From Margaritifera margaritifera (taxonomy: Eukaryota > Mollusca > Bivalvia > Unionida > Margaritiferidae), in contig JAQPZY010001295.1 of NCBI GenBank assembly GCA_029931535.1, forward strand, positions 1,488,001-1,552,000: a DNA stretch of 64,000 bases, in the 5' to 3' direction. Of this stretch, positions 24,930 through 38,406 are shown one piece after another; positions within the stretch are counted from its first letter, which is position 1, and each line of letters begins with the position of its first letter. The notes under the pieces are model-generated. The model was not told the origin of the DNA and searched no databases. It saw only the letters and a list, made by a program, of their open reading frames with translations. Both the position numbers and the translations under genes were made by a program.

Positions 24930-26579
24930 TTGCCAGATCGTTTAAATATTTTGCTACGAGCACCGTGACTTGATACGTATAAAAAAGCAGTATCCTAGTT
25001 GATTAAGTACTGAGTCATCAAACCTTGTTGTCTCAATGTTTCATTCAGGTAGTGAAGTGTCTTTGATCTCTTTTTCATTGAATTTTGACATGTTTTGTTG
25101 ATATTGTTGTTTTGTTCTTTCTCTCTCTTAAGCTACCATTGTTTATCACGACTAATTATTTCTTCATCGTGCCATTAAAAAAAGGCCAACAAAAACAAAT
25201 TAAACACAGATAGTCGCTGCCTGTAAATGCTAAACCGTTATTTATCCTCAAATCATAAGTGCTCATGGAGTCACTTGTTTTATTTATGAGTGACACATTT
25301 TAATGCTAGCTTCAGTTTTGATTTGATATGATATTATATCTGTGTAAAATGTTCTTTTTATTTTCAATACAATTATTAAAAGATTGTAATCTTCCAGATA
25401 GTATACACGTGTTTTGTTGACAGAGTATATTTTATCTTCAGGTTGTTTTTAGCATTTAATGAGTAAGCAAAACTTTGTTTATTACTAATGCATATTGAGA
25501 AAAATATATAACTTTTCTATCTCTATCGCTGCTGATTGTATTCAATAGATTGTACCCCTCGGTAATTGCTTCTGATGATCATTAACATGATATGAAGCAA
25601 AGTCTCAGTGAAAATGTTTTTAGGTGGGAAAAACAACAGTAAATGCGCATAATAACCATTTATGCAAATATTGTGTTATTAACTTGTTCGAGGAATATAT
25701 ATCAAGGATTTTGTTTATATAAAGTCACGAAATAAATTAAATTCATTAGACGCCTGTACAGCTCTGTGGTAATTGAATACTAGCAATGTTTGATTGGAGT
25801 TGGTTATGTACACTGTGTAATTGTTACTTTGACTTTTTTGAAGTTTGGATGTGTTTTTACAAACATTCGGCATACATGTTTTGTTCATTATCACAATCTG
25901 CAATTATTCCCTGCTTCACGTTTCCTTCCACCTGTCAAGGTTGCATAAATCATCACGAATTGACACAGTTCTTGTTTCTTTCTTGTCATCAATGTAGTAA
26001 AATATGTTGGTTTTGACTTCATTGGAAATATGTTAGTAACCAACAATATAATATATTCTCTGTAATTATATATTTAGTTTTCCATTTGTGTTATCAATTG
26101 GATTGGCAGAATATATTTTGTTTTCAAGGAGACTATTGGTTCAAATATAGATTTCTTGTTTTATACAGTTTAATTGTCTTAGAATAAAGGGTGCACAAAC
26201 AAAAACCCACGAGTTTTCCTTCTATTTTTGTTTCTGTATCTCGATGATATGATGAGCAATGGTGCAAGTTGTGGGATATGCCAGGGTTAGAATACCAAAG
26301 TCAAACAGTGCACGAGGAATGTTTTGTCTGAAAAAAATAAAACAATTTTAAAAAAATTAAAAGAAAGGTGTGCAAACATAAACATAGGAAGGGTAAGTAT
26401 GTAGAAATAGCTAAACTGACAGCCAGAAGTTTATTCCAAATTATTGGTACAAAATTGTTTTTTAATGCTGCATATGAAACTGAATTATTTAGTACATGAC
26501 AAGTAACAGAGAAAGCATAACATACATATCCTAGTATATCTACTGAATTTATCCATTTGAGCTTGCTTTTGTACAGGAA
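24930..26579. other. No gene recognised in intron 2
   Basis: AT-rich. Small frames at 25715-25903, 25786-26016 and 26301-26585 lack motifs. It may hold the rest of the decayed Polinton but nothing can be read. Confidence 0.4.
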
Positions 26580-27470
26580 CAACACAGCAAATTAGACGAG
26601 AAAATAGAGATGCAAATGATAAACACAAAGATTGCATTTGATGAACAAGTAACCATAGACTATAACTGATGATTACTACGAAATAGCTGAAAGCGGAAAA
26701 ACTATAACATGCGGTGAAAATATGTTAAGAGAAGAAAGAGAATTAAGGAACTATACAAATTATGTATAATATGTTAAATCAATAATAGAATCTATGGAAT
26801 CTGCAGTTGCAAGGTATGGTAAGAAGATAGAAAAGTTGTAAATAGACATCAGCAAAGAAAAAGACCCAGAAAAAAGGTTGTATGACAAGAGCAGTTGGAA
26901 AGTACTGAGATTAAAAAAAAATCACAAATAGTAGGACATCTAAAACAGTTGAAAACCATTTGCAGAGAAAATATTGAAAACAAAATCATTCAAAAGTGAA
27001 AGAAAAATTACCATTGGGAGAACGTTTGAAGCAACTATTTGACGAAAAGAATGCAAAAATGTATTTTGTAGCTATAGCAATATCAATGACTATATCATCA
27101 ATGGATTTTTCTATAGCAATTTTGGTAGGAAATGTTGTTTTTCCTACTCCTGCACCTACCTCGTCCGCATAACCACCTTCTCCATCTAATCCACTGAATC
27201 AATATATTCTATATACTCCTACTCCAGGATAATTATTTATTAATATTATCAAAAAAGGCTCGAAAAACGTTTCCAATTTTTTTTGCCAAAAAGTACCCAC
27301 ATCATTACTTGGTTTTATTGGTTGCGTGATAAGTTGGTTATTTAAGAGTGCTGGACAAATTGTTTCTTTCCTTGCCGAACATATGTTTTTACTTGTTTTA
27401 TCATTAGTGGATGTGTTAATTTCATATTTCAGAAAAGGTCTAATCAACACATCTAGATGAGTCAGAGGGT
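26580..27470 (+). pseudogene. Polinton coiled-coil/membrane protein (copy 1 of 3)
   Basis: The first part (26580-27000) is lysine/glutamate/glutamine-rich and heavily broken, as expected for a coiled coil. Then comes E-K-L-P-L-G-E-R-L-K-Q-L-F (near 27003-27041) followed by a hydrophobic segment. At 27304-27447 lies a second membrane region with L-L-G-F-I-G-C-V-I-S-W-L-F-K-S-A-G-Q. The same layout is seen at 42335-42620 and 47251-47980. It is probably a structural or membrane-interacting virion protein, but the function is unknown to me. The minus-strand 83-codon frame here is a shadow. Confidence 0.65.
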
Positions 27471-27543
27471 TAGTAAATTATTTCAAAATGTAAACGATAG
27501 CAGTTCCAGAAACCATCAGAATAAAAATTACATGTTTGTTCAT

Positions 27544-27954
27544 TTAGTGATCGACATTGTTTTCTGGAGTTTCTAAATTACAATGTGTCTTTTGAACGTC
27601 CGAGATTCTGATCGCATTAGCAGACCTCAGAGTATAAATATCGTCATCATAAACCTTCTTCTGTACACAATGTTTACCCACTCTGTCTTCTTTTATGTTC
27701 TCTAAGGTTTCATGTTCTACTGTCACAGGTTGTCTATCAGTGTTTGAAATATATCTGTTCATTACCACGGTTTTAATGGTTGGGTTTATCCACAGTTGAA
27801 ATAAATCACTGGACTTTGATAAATTATTGTTGTATCCAACAATACCACCTATGTTCGACACCATGTAGCTCGATAACAAAATGATATCGTCACCAACAAC
27901 AGCATATTCCAATTTAACTTTTGCGTTTGATATGTACAGTTGGAATTTTATCAT
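27544..27954 (-). CDS. Intact 136-residue Polinton-associated frame, function unknown
   Basis: The longest uninterrupted minus-strand frame in this heavily decayed region: ATG start, 136 codons, normal composition, no low complexity. It begins with an alternating beta-type segment (M-I-K-F-Q-L-Y-I-S) and has a charged C-terminal half rich in D and H. No catalytic motif is recognised. Its place between the coiled-coil protein and the integrase suggests a virion or accessory protein. Survival of the frame where its neighbours are broken is notable. It could also be an N-terminal fragment of a longer gene. Confidence 0.45.
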   Translation of the reverse strand: MIKFQLYISNAKVKLEYAVVGDDIILLSSYMVSNIGGIVGYNNNLSKSSDLFQLWINPTIKTVVMNRYISNTDRQPVTVEHETLENIKEDRVGKHCVQKKVYDDDIYTLRSANAIRISDVQKTHCNLETPENNVDH

Positions 27955-29899
27955 TATGTCTTGATCTGTGTTCTAACCTTCCTGTCCAAAAATTAATAAC
28001 TTAGTTTTTTAACAGTTTCTGATACTTCCAAACAGACTGTGTAATATAAATTCCCTTTTGTACATGTGCACCTAAAAAAGTCACATGTGATTTAATGCTC
28101 TGATTTAAGCTTAAAATACTATACTCTGTCAAACAGACAATTACTCCCATGCAGAAACAAGTATGTTCACCTTGTAGGTTTTTCTTTGTCTATCGCAGAA
28201 TTGTTTTCATCTGATGGCAAAGACAATGTTCTCCAGTACTCAACATTCTTTAATCCATAGTTATATTAACGTTTGCAAGCAGTAAAATCACAACAGATAT
28301 ACTCCCTCCAAAATCGTGCTGTACAGTGTTGTTTTCTTTTTTCCCCTATCTATCAAGAATTTGCTTTTTTATTTTCTTTCCTTTATATATATGCAGTAAT
28401 GATGTGTATAACTCTTAAATTGTTGCAAATTTAATTAAAATGTTTAATATTAATGATGTTGTTATTTGATTTGAATGCATCGTCATTAAATAACAGTATT
28501 TTAAATCATGACAACAGTTTTCGCATCTGGAAATAAACATGAAATTTATAAACTGATTTGACGAACTCTGGTATTTTTTTTTCTTCTAGGAATTCCCATA
28601 ACCAGATGTTGCTATCCACACTGCTTATTTTAGTTCATGCCTAAATTTATGTCACTCTATGATCTGTACCTTTTTTATATAGTCAACACTGTCAAATTTT
28701 AAATCATAGTTATCACAAAGGTTTAACGGTTTACATGCGAAATATTGAGTTACTTACATACATTTTTTAATCTCATTAAATTAATTTGATATTATGTTGA
28801 CTTTCTTAAGGTGATTTAACCAGTTTGATGCAGTTATTGGAGTTACTGGACAATGGTGATGTGTTGTTCTTGTTTTGTTTTTTTCAATCTGGAATATTTT
28901 TATATAGGAAAAGGTTGTAACTTGATAACTAAAAAATTAGTGAGTTGAACATTGTTCACCCATACCACGTATATATAATTAGCTTTCTTGTGTAAATACA
29001 CTGATCCTTTATTTACTTTTTGCCATGTTCATATGTAATTCTATTTTTTTACTCTCGAATATGTTTACTTTCTTTATATGAATACATAGTTAATCGCATT
29101 TCTTGTACATATTTTTTTACATCTCTGGTACTTTGTATTTTATATTTCATTTGTTTATTTCCTGAATCAGTTTTTCTATTTTGCATTTGTAACGATTTAA
29201 ACTACCGTTGCGTCTTTAGGACACACCTCCTCAAAATATGATTTTGACATTAATTTCAATAGGTTAAATCCAATAACTATCTAATGAATGAAATTTTAAA
29301 GCAGAATACAGAACAAAAATCTGCATATAATCCAGTATGCAAAGTGTACTGGTTTTTGTTTCATCAATACGACGTACAAATTCTTCCCATTTCAGTCGAT
29401 TTGGGGTATTTTGTTGCAATTCGTTGAGATTGAAAATTGTATGGATAAGTTAAAATTGTTCATAAAAACATTTTATGTAGGAAAAATGAAGGACTAACCA
29501 AATATTTTTATGAATCTTTGCAATATCTGTTTTGAAGGAAACTTGCGAAACGTTGAAATATTCTCATGATTGAATCAGCATCTATGTGATCTTCATTGCC
29601 ATGTATTGTCTTCAAAGTAATATAGACCAACGTGAAGTCTTTTATATTGCGATTTAGAGCTTTAGTTGTAATCAATTTTATATTTGTGCATATGGTCTTT
29701 TCATTTATTCTTCTTCATTACGATGCAAGTAGATTGTCTTCATTGTAGTTGCCTAGTTTTTATTCATCCTGGTTTTCTGATCATTACATATTCACATGAT
29801 CATCATGTTTTAATTCTTTCATTGTATAATGCGCTGTTGTTTCTACAAATTGTTACATTCTAGAATATCGTCATCCTTCAAAATCTCAAAGTTTTCATG
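27955..29899. other. No gene recognised in intron 2
   Basis: AT-rich sequence. The frame at 29020-29241 is low-complexity-like. Possible extensions of the integrase C-terminus towards 29600 cannot be read with confidence. Confidence 0.35.
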
Positions 29900-30940
29900 C
29901 TCCTTACTGCAGTGGAAAGGTGCGTCTTTGACACATCATTTATTGTATCCTAACACTGTCTTCTGTTGGATCGTAAATGTAAAACGATCTATCAGATCCT
30001 TTCCATTTGAGAAGTACATACATATTACCCTTTCATTATTATGGTCTTCAAACTCTTTTCAAATTTGTCTATGTATCGTCTTGTTTGTCATATAGATATA
30101 ACACTTCTTTTTAAATCATAACCTCAATATCCTTCCAATTTAGGTCTTCCAACTTGAAAACAACCACATAATATAATATTACTTGCCTGTTTTGAATATT
30201 TCCTTGGTAAAGTTAGGAAAGTAGCATTTTGAAATACTGTTGTATATTTTTAAATACCGACAGTTTCACAAATTTTAAATTGAGGACTTTTAAATATATC
30301 AGGTACAAAATAACCGAATAGATTAATTGACTCTTGATTGAGTTTCTACCTTGCTAGCTTCCACAGGAGTTATGTATCTAGACGTGGGATGAGTGCTATT
30401 GTAGCAATATATGAACTTTCGAAAATCTCAACCCATTTTCTGGTTTCAGTTTGAGTTAAATACTTCAGTATTCCGATCTTCAGAGTTCTTTTAAACCTTT
30501 TCACTGCATATGCTTGGATGTTTGCTTTCTTTTATTTTCTGTTTTATGTGTTTGTTTCTTTGTCTCAGTAAGCTGAAAAGTACTCAATGTTTGACATTTG
30601 CAACAAATATTTAACTTTTAATTATGAACTCATTTCCTTCATCAAACAGTATCATTTTAGGTCTCCTTTCTTTGAAAATGTCATCTTGTTTTTACTCTTT
30701 CTGCCGCAACGTATTTTGAGAAGTTATATATATCTTTTAAGATATATTGGTACCCAACTTGATGATTGTATATGTTTGCAATATCTGCTCTTTCACAGGT
30801 CATCTATTTGACTTACATCACCATTTATGTGTGGAAATCTTTGTTCTACCTTGTTTGTGTAAGGTGTAGGTATATAGTTCAGTGAACCACCCTTTCAATT
30901 CAACGAATTTTATTTTATATTTGTCCTGCTAATTTGTTTT
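29900..30940 (-). pseudogene. Polinton retroviral-type integrase with chromodomain-like tail
   Basis: RVE-family DDE integrase that inserts the element. On the minus strand: Y-T-L-H-K near 30875, then G-Y-Q-Y-I-L-K-D...F-S-K-Y-V-A-A-E (30700-30770) around the first catalytic Asp region. R-F-K-R-T-L-K (about 30490-30510) follows the catalytic Glu position, then a basic beta-barrel region near 30200-30280. A chromodomain-like W-K-G-S-D...Y-D-P lies near 29970-30010. Multiple stops and frameshifts. It sits at the right end of the intron 2 remnant, where Polinton integrases usually lie. Confidence 0.75.
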
Positions 30941-31782
30941 TGCAAAAGACCAATATTTGTGCAAGCAACTGCACAGTCAGAATGGTAGCGTAGTAAAGGT
31001 CTATTCAAATACTAGTCTTTTGCAGACATTTACAATGATGTAATAACATCCATAAAATATGTTACGCTTGACAAATCGCCTTTAACCTTTATCACCAAAC
31101 CGTTCGAAAATCCGTCGACAACTGGAACGTTTATTCTGAATAATTTGTAACGTATCTATACTCCTTTCAAACGTATGAACAATTTCAGATTTATGGATTT
31201 TTTTATATATTTCTTTATTTTTTTGTTATTTGTTTGTTTGTTTGTTTTTTGTTTCTTTTTCCATTCCTATGGATGACTCAAATATTTCATACACTATGTA
31301 TACTACTGATCGTCGGTCTAGAAATTTGCTCATTGTTATCTAATATTGTTCATTCACCATGCTCCCCCCCCCACTCATCAATGCACTTATATATTTGAGT
31401 CCAGATCTCATATAGCACTTAAGTAAAGTCGTATTACTTTGTAAGGTATCTATATGTTCTAGTTTTGTTTCAGCGCATGATGATAACTAAATTGATAAAA
31501 AATACTGCCCACTTAGTCTGCTAAAAACAGCATATTATCATCAAACCTTCCTATTTATCTACCTTCCTAAATTCTCTCTACCTAATCAACCACATACATA
31601 ATCAATCCAAAAATGTATTACTTATCCAGTTACCTATCTATCCACTTACACACACAGATTGTTACTTAAGTAGCAAACGAACTGCAATCAACGTACATAC
31701 CTATTAATTTGCCTTCTTACCTAATATCCCCCTCCTGCCGTGTTACCATCAAATCTCAATTTACTTATATTTATTTGAATAG

Positions 31783-31872
31783 GATGTCGCTTACTACCAA
31801 GACAGGGAGAATGGGGCATACATGACAACCAGATGTGTCAAAAGATCAAATGGACAGTGTAACAGAGTCATC
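31783..31872 (+). CDS. Exon 3: propeptide of M12B metalloproteinase
   Basis: Acceptor TTGAATAG, donor ATC|GTAAGT, 90 nt, phase 0 on both sides. It encodes D-V-A-Y-Y-Q-D-R-E-N-G-A-Y-M-T-T-R-C and ends C-N-R-V-I. This is the propeptide strand pair in M12B proteins where an aromatic Y-Q-D segment precedes the substrate-like V-x-x-x-G-x-I turn. Both cysteines are compatible with a secreted fold. The exon lies alone between the 11-kb intron 2 and the 29-kb intron 3. Confidence 0.88.
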
Positions 31873-33138
31873 GTAAGTATATTACTTAAGTAACTAGTAT
31901 AAAATGTGCAGACTGTGCGCAGGACTTGCATCCACATTTAGAGATCAAAATATATTTCCTGTACAGTGTATGATTCAGTGGTCTGGTGAGTTACAGCAGT
32001 TCTGGGTTTGGACCTACACATAGGCGTAGTTTGTATTAATTCCATGTCCAAGCCCTGCCAATATGTTGCTCGTAGAATACTATTTTTTTTTGCATTTCAA
32101 TCAAGAGAAATTTTCGAGCTTTACACAAACAATAAACGGACTAGTGTTGTGCTGCTTCATTTAAGATGAAACGGGTTTTCGGATATTAGGGATGGCATCC
32201 AAAATGTCCAGTGAAAAACATATCAAAACGATTCTCATATATTAAACTAACACTCCTCAGAGTGAATCATTATTGGCGCTCAATTTCAACTTTCTGATAT
32301 GCTTAACTGTTATTGAAGTATTGTAACGACTAGGAAGTCTGAGCTATTTATATTTCCGTCTTCATTTGTAAATTCGAGAGATAAGATGGTGCTTATTTTA
32401 GTACAAAGGTTTGGCGTTGAGAAAATAGTTTTCAAACCGAATAATCAGCAAAACAATATGCATCAGTAGTTATACTTAGTCATTCCTGGAAATACTTAGA
32501 ACAATCAAACCAAAATGTTGTGCGTTGCTGATACACACATTATAAGTAGTGCCGGATTTGTGGGCGCTAAACCTAGACATTGGGAAGCTTTGCAGATGTA
32601 CAGATAATCAATTTGATCTTGAATTGCATGGTTCATCCAATGCAATTTCTACAGTAAAAGATAGAGTTACCGTAATACTTCCTAGTGCAGAAGATTAGAT
32701 CATCCTCCACGGCGAGTAATAATGCAAACCTGGAGTGTAGCAGAATCTTTTTATGCATCCCCCTGCATAACACGTTGGAAGGTCGTCTCTTATTTAGGAA
32801 GCCCCAATGCTCATAGTGCAGAACGTTAGGGAGATCGGTAATAAGATAAACGTAGATGATTGCTGTTGAAACCTATGCACGTAGATCGTTTAGACTTCTA
32901 TTCCAAACGCACATTACATTCTTAACGAATATACACTGACACCTAAAACCTTGCGGGTACAGTCAGGCTTAGCTAGTATTTTGGTGAGCCGGCATGACTC
33001 TATCTATGATGGAATCAGATAGCTTAATAAATATGTGTGATTGAGATAATATGTTGGTTGTAGCCATCACACAATCCTGAATGCCATAGAAAGTTTTAGA
33101 AAATGCATTGATTTATAGATTACATTCAATTATGATAA
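31873..33138. other. Start of intron 3, no gene recognised
   Basis: Intronic AT-rich sequence without supportable coding content. Confidence 0.45.
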
Positions 33139-33930
33139 AATGGATATAAGCATCATCAGTTCTGAAAAGAAGATGATTAAAACACTGTAGTACGAAAACG
33201 TTTTAAGACGTCTTTACAACGATCCTCAAATTGTAGTTGCAAATATCAGTCAGTTGTAAGAGCAAATTAAACTGAGCAAAGAGAAAATAAAATACCCTAA
33301 ATTGAAGATTTGTTAACATTAAGAATCTCAATACACATCATAAATGCAAGCGATTTGCCTACAAAAGAGTTTGTGTAAGTGACGTGTATATCCAGCGGCA
33401 AGCATATGGATACAAATACATATTAACAGTGATATAAGTATTTTCCAAATTCGTCGCGGCTGAGAAAGTAAAGCGAAAAAGGTAGATGAGATACACGATG
33501 CTGTAAGAAAAATGTTCAAAGAACGAGGCCTACAAAATACAGTCTGAGGAAGGAAAGAGTTTTACAATATAATGTTAAAGATTTGTTGGAAAAGAAAAAA
33601 ATAAATTCATCTGTTTTTAGAAGCTTTAACATAACTATGAAGACTAGAATATGAAACTATTTCACTCAAAATGAAACCTGAAAATAATCTGACATTTTAC
33701 CAAAGCTGATTGATTGATAAAATAACACTTTTCACACATCAATGGACATGACTCCAATTAAAAGAGGACAAGCGAACATACAAAACTATGGACTAATCTA
33801 TTCGGTTTTTTGACAACTGATACATTTGAAACTCATAAATTAAAAGTAGGTGAAACAGTTAGAATTTCAAAATACAAAACAATATTTTCAAGATACTTCC
33901 TTCCTAACATTACAGAGAAATATTTAAAAC
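33139..33930 (+). pseudogene. Polinton integrase (second AT-rich copy)
   Basis: Same gene family as the minus-strand integrase at 29.9-30.9 kb. A Y-N-D-P-Q piece (near 33215) matches the N-terminal Y-x-D-P region. Then G-Y-K-Y-I-L-T-V-I, a stop at the catalytic Asp position, and V-F-S-K-F (33408-33450); a K-E-F-Y segment (33550); and L-K-V-G-E-T-V-R-I-S-K-Y-K (33840-33880) of the C-terminal DNA-binding barrel. Heavily broken. Its position at the left end of intron 3, opposite in strand to the intron 2 copy, means the two copies converge on exon 3. Confidence 0.7.
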
Positions 33931-36900
33931 CAGGTAAGTAATTTTTGGTGATCCTGTAGTTTACAAATTGTAAGACCTAAAGAGAGAAGATATAGAGGAC
34001 ATGCTTAATGAAGAAGCATTACCTACATTCAATAAAGAAGATGACATGTGCAAAGTTCAAAAGATTTAGAATAACAAAAGAATGAACCGTAAAAGGTATC
34101 TAACTCGAGTATCGAAAATATGATGCATCGTTTATTAGTTTGGAAGCAGTAGAAAACATACTTGCATTAAAATAAATCACATGTCAAAGACACACCTCAT
34201 CCTTAGAAACGACTAAAGAAGGGTGCATAAATAGCCGTAATGAGAACGAAAACTTTGAATTCTTGAACGATAACAAATTTCAAGATTGTGATAAATATTG
34301 TAAAGGAGTGCATCAAAAAATCAAGGAGTTAAAACAAATATGGCATGCGAATTATATTGATCACTAAACCAGAGAGAAAAAGGAAAGTGAGTTTAAAATC
34401 ATCAAAGTTAAACAACAAAATGGCACTCATGACCAACCTGGTAATGTCCTAGCTGGGTAATAAACGGCATCACATACAAAAAAGAAATATCGTTGAAAAA
34501 TATTAAGTTCATTTTCAATACATTTCAAAATGTAAAACCAATGCAATTCAAAAGACTACAAACTGTCATACGAGATTTAGGGTCGTGAAAAACACATATA
34601 TGGTGTCTCAATCATAAGGAAATTTAAAATTCTTTCAAATTTCATTCAAAGATGGAATATCAGCTACATGTACAAACACTTAATGAACAATACATTTTTT
34701 CCTCGACAAGATATTTACCGTCCATAATTTTAACAAAACCATAAGGATTATCACAAAATTAACCGAAATCAGTTGATATTGAAATACTATTTATACCATT
34801 TGGATGAACTTAAAACCAATTACAGCTTTCGTGGAGTGTAGTTATACAGATGTTGTATATTCAGTTGTCACATACATTTTTATTTAGCATCTAATAGTAA
34901 TTGAAAATAAACTACTGAAATTAAATTGTAGAATTGATGTCAGGAGCACAATCACTAGTGGTAGCATGTTACAAACGTAACAGAGAAAATCTGATAGCGG
35001 AAATAAGAAAAATGAATCGCAAAATACCAGAGATGCAACTATTGTGTAACATAAACGAAATCAAATTTGCATAACAGTGGATGAAATAATCAGTGAAAAC
35101 AAAAACAGAACTAAACGTGAATGTATAAGAAAACAGCAAATAAAGGTTTAAGGTATGTATTTACAAAACATTATACTGCGTTTGTAGACTCTAAATAAAC
35201 TTTGAAAACTTGAGATGACTCCTGTCAAAATGTAACAGACTCTACTTCTATTTACGTCTTAATTAGGAATACCTCGCCTCAGACTTAGACAAACGTTAAG
35301 GGCGTAACATACTCTGACATGGACTTCAGATTAAATCAAAATAAGTAAAAAAAAGCTGAAAAGACTATAAAAATATGTATTAAAAAAATATACAAAATAA
35401 ACAACTAACATGTACAGTACATTACCCTTTCCCGGCAAATCAGTTTCATGCATTAAATTGGTGAACTCACCTTAATCAAGTTAACATAGCAAATGAATAT
35501 AGAAAAAGCAAACTATATTGTACTAAAACTCGGTTGTTCTCAGACAGACCATTAAACATTTTGATAGCTTTATTGTAAAATTTAACGGTGATGAATCTAT
35601 GAAAAGATATAGATAACACTGTGACTTGAAAGCTTGCCGGAATCAACTAAACTGGGCAATGTGATTGGAAACATCTGTTTGTGGGTTTTAATTGATGCAG
35701 TTGGGACCCTACCCATGTTGTAGTGTTAACTGCTTACAAACGTCATTCTAACTCTGGAACAGGTACTGTTGACTACTGGAGAAGATTGTCATCTAATAAA
35801 ATGAATTATATGACAAAAAATAAATGAATCTACTGGCTGGACTTACTTCTTTGCGGAAGATAGTAATGATCAAACTGATGAAAAAAAAGTATAGATTGAA
35901 TCAAAGCACTGTGCCATCGATAATAAGCGAATTTCCTCCAATCGAGAACTTGCAGAGTTCGCAAAATAAACTGAAATATGAAGACTTGACATCAAATGGA
36001 TCTATACACGTCACTTGATTTGTGTCGTTTAAATTGGAATAGCTCGTATCTGCATTGGGTGCAAGTTTGATAATATTCTAGCCTGTTGATTTAGAAATGC
36101 AACATAATGTAAGGCGTATGAAAATGCTAACGAACATGCTTGATACAGAATATGTACCTGTTGTTTTAAATTTATGTCTGCCATTATTCGCAATTTTTAC
36201 AACGGTTATTGTTAGAGCAGTCCATGTGTAGTTTTAAGTGGACATTAATTTAGATAATACTGCTCAAGATTTCCTCAATGATGAAGTAAGCCGTCGACGC
36301 TGATTCTACGTTTTGTCTGGTGGACTAATATGGCTTTCCTTCATGGGGCTTCGCCGTTCTACACCTCTATTTTTGGCTAGCATATACCTGGTATTTGTCC
36401 AGTGGAAACATTTTCTTTGCTGATCTGCATCAGGAAAAGCAAGCAAATGGAATAAGGTCATCAACATGAAGGTCCTTAATACTAATACCTTCCGGTTTTG
36501 TCAAGTTTAGCCTTCTAACATAAAAATCAATTGATGAGTGTTAATTATCCTGAAATGTGTGTCATTTTGATACCATTACATATTGTATTCTCTGCTGTTT
36601 TGTTTGTGTGTGCGTGTGTGTGCTTGTTTCTCACAATCACTTTACCAATGTTGGGGCTGTTTTTGCTTTTATTATGCCATATTTTTACATTTAATTGAAA
36701 TACTCTTTGTTTTTCTTCATACCTATTCTTTTCATATATTTTTTGGCAAGGTTTACAATCACTGCTACCTTTGTAACAGTTATTTATGTATTTATCGTTT
36801 CCACACATACCACTTGTCTTGAAATCCATGCTTTTATTTACCGAATTAGATTTCAAACTATTTCACACTATTGAAAGTTAATCTTGGAGCTAACCTTTGC

Positions 36901-38406
36901 TAACATCTCGAAATAATACTCAGATCACTTCCAGATTTGCTTATGGATTAAATGGAAGATAGCAAAGACAGGAAGTAAAATTAATCTAAGTTTGGAAAAT
37001 TATCTGAAAAGGTAACATTACAAAAAGAAACAACAACAACAAAAACAAGAAAATTCAAAATTCGTAAAGTTGTACATGGTAATCAACTTGGTAAACCTTT
37101 ATTGGAATATAAAACAACAACAGCAGAACAGCAACAAAAACAAAAAAATCTAAACAACTCAATCCCATATATGCTTTAGCAGAACGTTAAGCGTGCGCGC
37201 GCTTTGGTTAACTCTTGAGGTAAATAATAAGGTGCTGATTGAAACAAAACACACTATTAGCCTTGTTACCCCGAATAACTTAAATCTGCTCCCACGCTTG
37301 CATGCATCATGCTTCTAATCAAGTTGTATACTTCCACCTTTAAACATGGACCGCAAATAAGTTGCAAAGACAATTATTCCATTTCTACTTAGTACACAAT
37401 CGGCTACCTGAGTGCACGTGGACTATTACCTCACAAAAGTGTGCACACTGTAGAAAGAAATGTAACATGAAATGTACATTGCTACATATATTTTTCTGTG
37501 TTAAACCTATTTGCACGTAAAGCTTAACATTTCTGCAGTGAATGACACAATTGATATTATTCTAAATGGGCATACTAATTTTGGTTATACCGTTATGATC
37601 ATTAATCCGTTTATTTTGCAATGGGGATGTTTAATACTAGCCTGGTACAATTATTTGCCGGTGCTAGCAAGTATTCCTTGAAATGATCATGAAAATATAA
37701 TGGAATCTCCACATCTACTTCTAATATACAACCATATCGCTATCATCAGGTACTTTAAACAGCTTTTCTACTACTCATGTAATATGTTCATCACTTGCAA
37801 ATCTAAAGTTATTTACCGGCATATATAGATGCATTGCCTGTAAATAATGATTCGTGGAATATAGATGCATGATATATGATTGTGGTTTTATCACATCGAA
37901 CTCTTCGTTATTTCATATTTTTTCTTCATCATCTGCTTTTGTGCATATATGTGGTGTCATGCTACTTCAGCGAAAAATTCCACTTTCAGTCATCACAAAC
38001 ATGGCATAAAATCTCTAAAGCTCGTGTTCTACACCCTGTATATTTAACGCCGCACCACGAGATCATTTTGGTGCACTATATTAGTGCGCAGGGTAATTGG
38101 AAAACTCCTCAAAATGTTCCATAGCAATGAATTATTTTTTTCAAAGTTTTAAGCATCTATATCACATACTGTTTTAAGGCAGTTGTGTAGGTTCGATAAT
38201 ACTAGTAGTGTTAGTTTGTGTATTTTGGACTTTCTTTTACTGACATTCTTCAGCGCCTTTTTTACTACATATATTGGTCATTATTATTTGTATCGCGATC
38301 GTCACACGCTAGCATATACACGGTTGGGTTTGAAAAATATAATCACATATATGCGTGTGCGGCTGTTACGCAAACAGTTACCTGACTTTTACTGTCTGCG
38401 AATCCA
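33931..38406. other. Long AT-rich intronic stretch, no gene supported
   Basis: Scattered coding-like scraps on + (for example near 34940-35070, and 35690-36020 including an open 64 codons) suggest further Polinton decay, but no family is recognised. (TTTG)-like and (CA)-like short tracts occur. The frames at 36545-36856 (-) and 37876-38124 (+) have no motifs. Confidence 0.35.

Larger units (their letters stand above)
21880..30950. mobile_element. Decayed Polinton in host intron 2
   Basis: PolB on +, packaging ATPase and major capsid N-terminus on -, a coiled-coil/membrane protein on + and an integrase on -, all AT-rich and frameshifted, lie between exon 2 and exon 3. Divergent arms with the integrase near one end match Polinton architecture. 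Terminal inverted repeats and target duplications were not identified, so the boundaries are those of the recognisable genes. Two nested or rearranged elements are possible because the ATPase and capsid pieces abut in truncated form. Confidence 0.65.

Noticed and set aside
27115..27170. Walker A-like G-A-G-V-G-K-T-T on the minus strand
   Set aside because: It appears opposite the recognised membrane segment, is followed by no other ATPase motif, and stops soon after. A chance glycine-rich read.
27199..27450. 83-codon minus-strand frame
   Set aside because: Antisense to the membrane domain of the coiled-coil/membrane protein, whose pattern repeats at 47.3 kb.
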